Below, one piece after another: positions 56,772 through 64,000 of a stretch of 64,000 nt of DNA; position 1 is the stretch's first letter; each line of letters starts with the position of its first letter. Position numbers and translations under genes: made by a program. The notes beneath the pieces were generated by a model. It saw nothing but the letters and a program-made list of their open reading frames with translations. It was not told the DNA's origin and did no database searches. This DNA is from Alkaliflexus imshenetskii DSM 15055 (GTDB taxonomy: Bacteria > Bacteroidota > Bacteroidia > Bacteroidales > Marinilabiliaceae): NCBI RefSeq assembly GCF_000517065.1, contig NZ_KI912105.1:19773-83772 (forward strand). The letters are read 5' to 3'.

Positions 56772-57683
56772 TCAGACTTCGACTAAGCCGTTTTTTGGGT
56801 GGCTATGCTCCGTTTTATCCAGTCCTTCAACAAAGTATTGACCTGCCATTGAGTAGTTATGTATATTGTTAATATACTTATCAAAACTGCAAAGCACATC
56901 AACAGGAATGGTTCTATTGGTAAAATCAAAGAGAAATTCTTCCTTAAACTGATCCTGTTCCATTGTTAGTAAAACCCCTTCAAAAAGATCAAACATTTTC
57001 AGATTTCCATTGATTACATATATTGGAGAAGCAATCGATATAGAATGATTAGGATAATTTTCAAACTTCAAATATCCAATATTTTGATTCCCTTCGGAGT
57101 CCAGTTGTACCAACGAATACACAGAAGAATAATTGCCACCTCTTCCTGTATATAAATATAATTCATTGTTATAAGACAAAATTCGAGAACTTAATGGGTC
57201 ACCTTGGTTAATTCTCATTTCACTTAACAAATCGCCATGAAGATCATAAATGATAAGCTTTCTGTTTATATCTAGCACAAAAATTCGGTTAGTTAATTCA
57301 CAAATGGTGAAATCTACAAGCTTTTGATACTCTCCTGGTCCCTTGCCATAATTACCAATGACTCTTATAAAACTGCCATTCGAATCAAACTGAAATATCC
57401 TTTTTGATTGTTCAGCATCCATTACATAAATATATGAATCAGTTAATAGAAACTTATCTATTTTTCCAATAATTGAATTTGAATCACTTTCTAATGTTAT
57501 ATATTCTACATCATCTATTATTTCGGATGACAGTACGCTTTCCAATACATTTTCGAATACTTTTATTTTCGTTATGTCGAAGTAGCTTTTATTGTTTCTG
57601 CTATTATTAGAATTACATCCTATAAACAATAAAACGGTCTGAATCACAACAAAAAATACACAAGGTGAAAAATTAAGTTTCAT
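56772..57683 (-). pseudogene. 6-bladed beta-propeller lipoprotein, C-terminus removed by IS21
   Basis: Starts normally at 57683 (MKLNFSPCVFFVVIQTVLLFIGC, lipobox cysteine at about residue 23). Family signatures follow: IGKIDKFLLTDSYIYVMDAEQSKRIFQFDSNG and VIGNYGKGPGEYQKLVDF. Propeller sequence ends at about residue 288 (QYFVEGL), after which DKTEHSHPKNGLVEV and the stop are encoded by the IS21 right end (56821 and below). So roughly the last 80-100 residues are lost. The missing 3' part is not found beyond the element. Confidence 0.82.
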
Positions 57684-57950
57684 ATTTGATTAATTTATTA
57701 ATTGACTACTTGCCATGTAAAATTGCTTCACTACCTACACCACAAACAACCTGTTTTCTAACAAGTACAGTTTGAGGATTATAGAAGAACATAGCATCGA
57801 TTAGAGTTCTTTGTTATGTTCTACAAAACACTGCCTAACAATCACACACTATATAGTGCTGTATATCTGACGCTTGTAATAAAAAATCGCTATTTTATTT
57901 AGAATGAGCGGCATTACCTGTTATATGAACATTGAGAGACAAACGACTCT

Positions 57951-59960
57951 TTAGTCTATCGCCATCGGATGAAGAAGAAGCTTCATTTCATTAAGAATCT
58001 CTCTGGTAGCTGAAGATTCAACTTTTATTTGCCCGTCAAGTATTTCTTGTGCAACCAGTTTGGCTTTGTCAAATTGTTCGCTTTCAACATATAGCTTTGC
58101 CAGCAGATATTTGGGAAAAAGCAAAGATGGAATCATATACACACTTTTTGTATATGCCTCTTCGGCTTCAGAATAATTCCCCAAAGCTTTGTGATTGTCG
58201 CCCAGAGTGTTTTGTATTATTTGGCTGCTATAACGTTGTTGTGCCAAAGCCAGTAACTCATTACTTTTAGCATATTGTTGATTCATACTTAATGCTTTGC
58301 CATACATTTGAAGAAACAGGCCATTCGATTTTAGTATTGGAAAAGCATCTTCATACGCATCTACAGCAAGACGGTAATTCCGAACATTGTACAAGCTTTC
58401 GGCAGAAGCCCAAATTTTCATAGCCTCATAATAAGCCTGTCGCTGAGGAACAAAAATGATAACAGAAACTACTGATAAAATTACTACAGTAAGTTTAAGC
58501 AACATAATTTTGAGACCATTAACAACAAGAATAGGTTTACCCGATTTGGCCAAAATTGCTACTAAAACAATGAGTTGAAGCACAAACGAACTGATATCAA
58601 ATGGATAAGAAAACAAACTAAATACTATGATGGAAATCAAAGCACCATTAAAGCAGACAATCAACTTGTTGTCAGTATTTCGCGTTTTATCATCAGCATC
58701 TGGGCATTTAATATCTGGTTCATCATCCTTTTTTCTGAAAAAGATAACATAGAGGATGCCTGCCACCAATATAACAGCAATTAAACCCTTCTCGAGCCAT
58801 ACTTTGAGCAGTTCATTAAATGGGGCATCGGGCGAGCCAGCCACCAATGCCTGGGCGTTATGTCCTTTCCCGGAGGCAAACCAATTGGCCTGTTCTGTCA
58901 TATATATCGCATTAAATGCACCGGTTCCATGCCCGGTTAACGGTTTTTCTGCTATTACTAGCGATGTGACCTGCCACATGAGCAGTCGGCCATTGGCTGA
59001 GCCTCTTTTCATCGCGTAAAGACCAAAACTGACAGCAAAAACAGATAAAAGGATAATAACTGCAATAACAACTCGGAAAGGCTTATTAATAGCAACAAAC
59101 CTGTTTTTTAATGAACAAACAAGTGTAGAAAAATTTGGATGACCAGCAATTACGTATAAACTACCAGCAGCTGCCGCTACCCAGCCTGCCCTTGACTGCG
59201 CCGGAGGGAGAACCGTAATAATAGCTGCAAAGCTTAGCCACGCAAGAGACTGAACTACACGTCTTAAAACAAAATTAAATGACATCTTACTCAGCCATTT
59301 ACCTGTTGAAATATGATTTTGTGGATTATTGGATACTTGACTTTTCAGATTATCGGAACCACCTAACAGATTCACCTTATAAAGTAGAAATCCTAAGGAC
59401 AATGGCAACCCACTTGCAATAAAGCCTGAAAAGGGACCCGGATTGTGAAATGTGCCGGTTACACGAAACAATCCGTGATAGGACTTTTCCAAGCCATACA
59501 ACTGCATTAATCCCAAAACGGACTGCAATAACAACACCACCAGCCATAAAACTGCAATCCCAATTAGCATCTCTCGCCTATGAGTACTTAATCGAATAAA
59601 CAGATAAATGAGTCCCCAAATAGAGATTATAAATATTGTTTGAAACGTCGAAGTATATGGCGCAGCCAAAATCAATGATTCATTCACGAAATACCATCCG
59701 CAGAATATCAATACCAAAACATCAATAGCAGTTACATATATAATTTTGGTCAGCAAAAATAAAATTAGGTAGAACACCAAAAGCAACAAGAGACATTGCT
59801 CAAGCCCCCATTGCTTGGCTGTTACCAATGGATTAAAAAAGCCTGAATTTACTTGAAATGAAGAAGCGAACAACAGCGTGACTACAATCAAATTTATATA
59901 TGTAAAAATGGGGTGTTGAAGAAGTTGCTTCGTCAGGTTTTGATACAAGAAAGAAATCAT
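57951..59960 (-). CDS. O-antigen ligase/polymerase-like membrane protein with C-terminal TPRs
   Basis: 669 aa: about 12 membrane helices up to residue 500, the Wzy_C/WaaL signature (NGRLLMWQVTSLV, GHGTGAFNAIYMTEQANWF) and about four TPR-like helix pairs in the last 160 residues (YNVRNYRLAVDAYEDAFPIL, LGDNHKALGNYSEAEEAYTKSV). Paralogue of the protein at 42217. Bifunctional PglL-type O-oligosaccharyltransferases have this combination of ligase core and C-terminal repeats. It lies 62 bp behind a signal peptidase I gene on the same strand, so it is likely co-expressed with an export function. Confidence 0.85.
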   Translation of the reverse strand: MISFLYQNLTKQLLQHPIFTYINLIVVTLLFASSFQVNSGFFNPLVTAKQWGLEQCLLLLLVFYLILFLLTKIIYVTAIDVLVLIFCGWYFVNESLILAAPYTSTFQTIFIISIWGLIYLFIRLSTHRREMLIGIAVLWLVVLLLQSVLGLMQLYGLEKSYHGLFRVTGTFHNPGPFSGFIASGLPLSLGFLLYKVNLLGGSDNLKSQVSNNPQNHISTGKWLSKMSFNFVLRRVVQSLAWLSFAAIITVLPPAQSRAGWVAAAAGSLYVIAGHPNFSTLVCSLKNRFVAINKPFRVVIAVIILLSVFAVSFGLYAMKRGSANGRLLMWQVTSLVIAEKPLTGHGTGAFNAIYMTEQANWFASGKGHNAQALVAGSPDAPFNELLKVWLEKGLIAVILVAGILYVIFFRKKDDEPDIKCPDADDKTRNTDNKLIVCFNGALISIIVFSLFSYPFDISSFVLQLIVLVAILAKSGKPILVVNGLKIMLLKLTVVILSVVSVIIFVPQRQAYYEAMKIWASAESLYNVRNYRLAVDAYEDAFPILKSNGLFLQMYGKALSMNQQYAKSNELLALAQQRYSSQIIQNTLGDNHKALGNYSEAEEAYTKSVYMIPSLLFPKYLLAKLYVESEQFDKAKLVAQEILDGQIKVESSATREILNEMKLLLHPMAID

Positions 59961-60022
59961 AAATATCTAAGGATTAAGGCATATAACAATACAAATCTTC
60001 TCTTATAACCAATAACACAAAC

Positions 60023-61147
60023 CTATTGATTGAATGATAAAAACCACCGACCAATAAAACTTTTGGAGCTTTTTTCACGATACATAATAAATGATGCTTT
60101 TCCAGTGATGGCATTTTCGGGCACAGGTCCAAAATACCTGGAATCGCCGCTATCGTGACGATTATCGCCCATCATAAAAAAATAGTTATTGGTAAAGGTA
60201 TAATGCGAACTATCAAGCGATTGATTCTCCAATTCGGTGATTACTCTACCGTACAAGATTTTAGCCGAATCGGTAAGTTCAATAGTCATCCCTTTATGCG
60301 GCAAAACATAGGGGCCAAAATCGTCAATATTCCAGTTGAAACTATCATGCAAAGGGAAAACAATAAAAGCTGTATCGGGTCGCATTGGATTAATGGATGA
60401 TGACACTACCCCGGGCAAAGAGGTTAAATAATCCATCTGGCGTTGTGTTAAATGGCCATCGTATGCAAGCGGATTTTTGGTACGATAAATATTGAGATTT
60501 AAACTATCGATTAATGATGAAGCGATCAAATTTTCATTAAAAACGGTTTGAGAGTAAAAGATAACCCCACTGGCATCGGCTACCAACTTGCTATTAACAA
60601 ATGTTTTACCGCTGATTATTTGAAACGTATCACCCGGTGTGGCTAAGCAGCGTTTGATGTATACATCGTTATCGTAAGGATGATTAAAGACCATTACATC
60701 ATTAACTTTTGGTTTACCGAAGCCTTCAAATCGGTAATTCTCCCATTTAGCTTCGCCAATGCTGGCCGGTTTACCCTTTATGAGCCAATATGCTACCCCC
60801 AGCCAGGGAATCTCGTAAACCGATTTTGGCGCCTGAGGGCCGTAAATAAGCTTATTAACCCAAACAACATCGCCCGGAAAAATGGTGCGCTCCATTGATG
60901 ATGAGGGAATAACATAAATACCGAAAACAAATAGCCTAAGAAATATGGCTAGAAAAACAGCACCAATAATCACCAACGGATAAACCAGATAGGTTAACCT
61001 TCTGAATTTAATAAGCAGTTTACTTTTTGATGTGTAAACCCAAAACGATAGCCAGATTAAGCCCACAAAAACAGCCATCCAGTAAATGCCAAAAACAATG
61101 TGCGCAATAAACACCAATGGGAATATAAACCTTAATAATTTCATCAT
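60023..61147 (-). CDS. lepB: Type I signal peptidase
   Basis: 374 aa with two to three N-terminal membrane helices, catalytic S84 in IPSSSMERTIFPGD, catalytic K165 in VYIKRCLATPGD and the box E motif GDNRHDSGDSRYFGPV near the C-terminus. A long insert between boxes D and E (about 185-320) is usual for Bacteroidota enzymes. It cleaves Sec signal peptides at the periplasmic side of the inner membrane. Position next to the ligase-like protein and the propeller/NVEALA locus suggests it may serve that locus, although a general role is equally possible. Confidence 0.95.
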   Translation of the reverse strand: MMKLLRFIFPLVFIAHIVFGIYWMAVFVGLIWLSFWVYTSKSKLLIKFRRLTYLVYPLVIIGAVFLAIFLRLFVFGIYVIPSSSMERTIFPGDVVWVNKLIYGPQAPKSVYEIPWLGVAYWLIKGKPASIGEAKWENYRFEGFGKPKVNDVMVFNHPYDNDVYIKRCLATPGDTFQIISGKTFVNSKLVADASGVIFYSQTVFNENLIASSLIDSLNLNIYRTKNPLAYDGHLTQRQMDYLTSLPGVVSSSINPMRPDTAFIVFPLHDSFNWNIDDFGPYVLPHKGMTIELTDSAKILYGRVITELENQSLDSSHYTFTNNYFFMMGDNRHDSGDSRYFGPVPENAITGKASFIMYREKSSKSFIGRWFLSFNQ

Positions 61148-61257
61148 AATAATTTTTGCAATTTAAAGGGTTCAGAGCAATCCCAAAACCGGACACAACT
61201 CACTATATACCACTGTTATTAAACCAATTACCCCAAGAACATAAAACCATAACTCTC

Positions 61258-61310
61258 AACTAAAAACCATGAACCCTAAACTAAAAACTAAAAACCATCA
61301 ACCCTAACTA
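61258..61310. repeat. Imperfect tandem repeat
   Basis: The unit ctaaaaaccatsaaccctaa occurs about twice with a shorter ctaaaaa between, directly at the 3' end of the RND gene. Low complexity, no known function. Confidence 0.4.
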
Positions 61311-64000
61311 TTTTCTTTCACACAAATAATAATAGCACAAGGGTATAAAATACAAACTCACAATAGTTCCGAGCACCATGCCGCCAATCACTGTTAAGGC
61401 CAAAGGCTTTTGGAGTTCATTGCCTATTCCGCTACCCCACATAATGGGAGTAAGAGCCAAAATAGTGGTAATACTTGTCATGATGATGGGTTTTAAGCGT
61501 CGCCGTCCTCCTTCTTTTATGGCTTTTTCGATGGGCATGCCCGAGCGGTAAAGGCGATTTATCGTGTCGATTTTTAGTATGGAATCGTTAATTACAATGC
61601 CACTCATAACCACAATACCAATCATGGACATAATATTAATTGTACCACCAAAAATCCATAATAAAAAGAGAGCTCCGGCCACATCAATAGGCACTTCGAG
61701 CAATAGTATGAGCGGCTGCCGTAACGACTCAAACTGAGCCGCCAGAATAAAATAGAGCAGAATTAACGACACAACAATCACCACCATCATCTCTTTAAGC
61801 ATTTTACGGGCTGCAAACCAGTTACCCGAAAAATTTACGTTTACATCGAACTTTTGCTTTAGTTGGGATGATATATCAATAAGCCAATCAGACACATTGT
61901 TGGTAGGCAGCCGGTTAATATTTAGAGGCACAAAAGCACCTTGAGTACTACCATACAGAACTTTATAATCATCTCTATTGCTAACACTAACCAAAGCACT
62001 AACGGGAATTTCGGTATTTTGGCGATTTAACACTTTAAGCTCGTTAAACATTTTATTAACCGGCACCGGAGCGTTACCAATAACCATAGGCACGTATCCA
62101 ACACCGGTATGTAGCACACCAACCTGATATGCATTAAGAGCCGAAAGCATCCGATTATACAAAACCTGATGATCCACATTATATAGAGCCATCATTTCGC
62201 TACGCGCCTTAATCTCGATATGTGAACCCGATGGTGGCGCCATAACATCAGCACCATTAGTTAAGTCTGACAAAAATTGAGCTATCTCGGTAGATTTAGC
62301 CAATTCGGGAATGCCTCTTGCACCTTCATCGCTAATCCTAAACACCATAAGCGCGTCGTCTTGATGAAAAAGTTTCTCGAAAACCGTTTCAGGATTGGCA
62401 AACGAGAAAATGGCCGTTGGCCATTTAGCTCTCACAACAGAAGAAAGATGGCTTTTAAGCTGTTCAACTTCTTTATCGTTATTACATTTAAAGTATATTT
62501 TTGCCTCCGATATTGATTGGTCTAAGTCCTTATGCAGAATATAGTTCTGGGTTCCGGTGTAACTATTACTAAATCTCACCCTATTAACAGCCTCTGACTT
62601 TATGATGTTAACACGCATCACGTTTTCATTAAGGGTAATGTTTTCATCCCAATCAATTACCATAAATGTATCGATGTGAGTGAATGCCGGGAAACGCTCC
62701 TTTGGCATATAGTAAGCCAACAGAAAAGCCGGAATTAAAAGGGCTAAAAACAGTATCATAACAACCACACGATGACGAAATACTTTTTCGAACCCTCTTT
62801 CGTAAAGCGTCTCTGTTTTAAAAAGATTAATCTTATCAAGAAAATGGGAAACCCTTCCTTTAGTAACAAGTTTTTTACTTGCCGATTTTTTATTGAAAAG
62901 GTGAAACAATACAGGAATCAACGTGATTGAAACAATAAGCGATGCCACCAACCCTATACCCACCGCCATTGCCTGATCGTAAAACAAGGCACCGGACACG
63001 CCACTTAGGAAGATAAGCGGCACAAACACGGCACAAGTTGTTAGAACCGACGAAATCAACGGTCTTATAACTTCGTTGGTTCCTTTAATACAGGCATTTC
63101 CAAGTGTTTCGCCACGTTCGGTATATTGCGTGATGTTATCGATAACAATAATTGAGTTATCGATAATCATCCCTATTCCGAGGATTAATCCCGACAATGA
63201 AATGATGTTGATTGACAATCCGGCGATATGAAAAAATAAAAGACTTATTACCAACGAGGTGGGAACAGATATACCTATTAACCATGGCGAACGGGCATCC
63301 TTCAGAAAAAAGAAGAGTATAAAAAATGCCAGTAATCCACCAAAAATAAGATTGGTTTGAAGATTGCTTATGGAATGGTCGAGTATAGCTGTCTGGTCAC
63401 GCACAATCTCGAAGTTTATGCCTTTATAATTGTATCGGAAATGCCCAATAAGCTCCTCCACCCGTGCTTTTAACACATCCATGCGTGCGTCGGATTGCTT
63501 AATAACAGCCAGCGATAGTGCCGCCATTCCATCTCGCATAAAAACCCCTTCCTGTTGTTTTGGGCGCAAACCAATACTTGCCAATTCATCCAAACGCATC
63601 AGGCGCGTCCCAACTTTTAACCGGATGTTTTTAACATCGTCGACTGTGCGCAGACGATTGGCAAAACGTATGTTAAAACGATATTGTCCATCGGCAACTT
63701 CGATAGAACCCATTGAAAGGTTGTTTTGCTCCAGCGCATTGGTAATAACATGATGCGAAACACCTAGTGAGCGCAACAACTGCTCGTTTGGCTCAATATA
63801 CACCTCGGGCTGCATGTGCCCTGTAACATCAACCATTGCCACTTCGGGCTGTTGCTCCAAACGTTTTATAATAACCGAGCGAATTAGTTCGCTAAGCTCC
63901 AGAAATTTAACCTCATCCGAATCCTCCATCCAAATATTGATATAGAACACAGGCAAATCGGAAGCAGTGGCTTTAATTATTGCCGGACGCTCCATATCGG
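61308..64000 (-). CDS. RND-family efflux permease (5' end beyond the window)
   Basis: 897 visible codons continue past base 64000, so the N-terminus (roughly 120-150 residues compared with AcrB) is missing. Seen are the porter regions (PEVAMVDVTGHMQPEVYI), the membrane block with GIGMIIDNSIIVIDNI (the conserved acidic pair region) and FVPLIFLSGVSGALFYDQAMAVGIG, a second periplasmic part, and the closing block GIVINDSILKIDTINRLYR. The tail ends soon after the last helix. AcrB/MexB-type proton-driven export of drugs or metals; the partners (adaptor, TolC) would lie outside. 160 bp upstream of the signal peptidase gene. Confidence 0.9.
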   Translation of the reverse strand, partial: DMERPAIIKATASDLPVFYINIWMEDSDEVKFLELSELIRSVIIKRLEQQPEVAMVDVTGHMQPEVYIEPNEQLLRSLGVSHHVITNALEQNNLSMGSIEVADGQYRFNIRFANRLRTVDDVKNIRLKVGTRLMRLDELASIGLRPKQQEGVFMRDGMAALSLAVIKQSDARMDVLKARVEELIGHFRYNYKGINFEIVRDQTAILDHSISNLQTNLIFGGLLAFFILFFFLKDARSPWLIGISVPTSLVISLLFFHIAGLSINIISLSGLILGIGMIIDNSIIVIDNITQYTERGETLGNACIKGTNEVIRPLISSVLTTCAVFVPLIFLSGVSGALFYDQAMAVGIGLVASLIVSITLIPVLFHLFNKKSASKKLVTKGRVSHFLDKINLFKTETLYERGFEKVFRHRVVVMILFLALLIPAFLLAYYMPKERFPAFTHIDTFMVIDWDENITLNENVMRVNIIKSEAVNRVRFSNSYTGTQNYILHKDLDQSISEAKIYFKCNNDKEVEQLKSHLSSVVRAKWPTAIFSFANPETVFEKLFHQDDALMVFRISDEGARGIPELAKSTEIAQFLSDLTNGADVMAPPSGSHIEIKARSEMMALYNVDHQVLYNRMLSALNAYQVGVLHTGVGYVPMVIGNAPVPVNKMFNELKVLNRQNTEIPVSALVSVSNRDDYKVLYGSTQGAFVPLNINRLPTNNVSDWLIDISSQLKQKFDVNVNFSGNWFAARKMLKEMMVVIVVSLILLYFILAAQFESLRQPLILLLEVPIDVAGALFLLWIFGGTINIMSMIGIVVMSGIVINDSILKIDTINRLYRSGMPIEKAIKEGGRRRLKPIIMTSITTILALTPIMWGSGIGNELQKPLALTVIGGMVLGTIVSLYFIPLCYYYLCERK

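Larger units (their letters stand above)
54109..56821 (-). mobile_element. IS21-family insertion sequence (complete, about 2.7 kb)
   Basis: Contains istA and istB on the - strand. The ends are TGcaaaaaacgg...cccaccc on the left and its imperfect inverse (TGgataaaacgg...gccaccc read inward) on the right, with TG...CA termini as usual for IS21. Five internal copies of a (gg)caatgctccgttt-type repeat lie at the right end (56576-56818) and two at the left (54109-54163), the multiple terminal repeats known from this family. Left flank gcatgg and right flank gtccttc show no target duplication. Confidence 0.9.

Noticed and set aside
56576-56818. Repeated gctccgttt units as a CRISPR array or tandem-repeat gene
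   Set aside because: Spacing is irregular, the units differ, and they lie at the end of the IS21 element, where multiple terminal repeats are expected.

Overview
This window comes from a member of the Bacteroidota, most likely a Bacteroidales/Marinilabiliales-type marine or anaerobic bacterium. The evidence is a regulator-propeller (HTCS-type) gene, a SusC-like carboxypeptidase-D-repeat TonB receptor paired with a DUF4249 lipoprotein, an NVEALA-type small secreted protein with 6-bladed beta-propeller partners, many lipobox signal peptides, few Shine-Dalgarno sequences, and promoter motifs of the Bacteroidetes type (-33 TTG, -7 TAnnTTTG). The DNA is AT-rich throughout, and visibly more so from about 42 to 58 kb. 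No tRNA, rRNA or CRISPR array was seen. Layout of the left part: 1-1.5 kb holds the 3' end of an IS4-family transposase that has cut off a regulator-propeller gene. 1.7-10 kb is mostly housekeeping: an M49-like peptidase lipoprotein, an M48 peptidase lipoprotein, a MaoC dehydratase, an RlmL-like rRNA methyltransferase, a DEAD-box helicase and HtpG. 10-13.6 kb is a vitamin B12 importer operon (btuF-btuC-btuD) headed by a clear cobalamin riboswitch. 13.9-21 kb is a signalling island on the + strand: a FIST sensor, a very large PAS/GAF hybrid histidine kinase, a stand-alone receiver and a receiver-kinase. 22.3-28 kb is a TonB receptor, DUF4249 lipoprotein and M3-like metallopeptidase lipoprotein. 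28-39 kb is mixed metabolism and maintenance: a Tat-exported sugar isomerase-like protein, MscL, a PanE-like reductase, a photolyase/cryptochrome, ferritin, biotin carboxylase plus a biotin carrier protein, a PHP phosphatase, release factor 3, a thioesterase and a UPF0316 membrane protein. It ends with a candidate 6S-like structured RNA (about 39.1-39.35 kb) that has its own promoter and terminator. The right part, 39.4-61.1 kb, is the accessory region and the most interesting stretch; everything is on the - strand except IS fragments. It encodes export-related products: a transglutaminase-like lipoprotein, two paralogous O-antigen-ligase-like membrane proteins with C-terminal TPRs (one at each end), two unrecognised lipoproteins, a trypsin-like protease, a membrane-anchored CxxC thioredoxin-like protein, four 6-bladed propeller proteins (two of them truncated), one NVEALA-type cysteine-containing precursor, and a type I signal peptidase. 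Three related repeat modules (two of about 0.8 kb and one short) are interspersed. They carry a 66-nt identical structured element, a direct-repeat operator candidate and the remains of a Cys-containing small ORF. A possible MITE, an IS4-family left-end fragment and a complete IS21-family element (istA/istB) have rearranged the locus. The window ends in an RND efflux permease. My reading (inference) is that the 39-61 kb locus is a secreted-peptide export, maturation and surface-decoration system built around NVEALA-type precursors, and that it is being duplicated and eroded by mobile elements.
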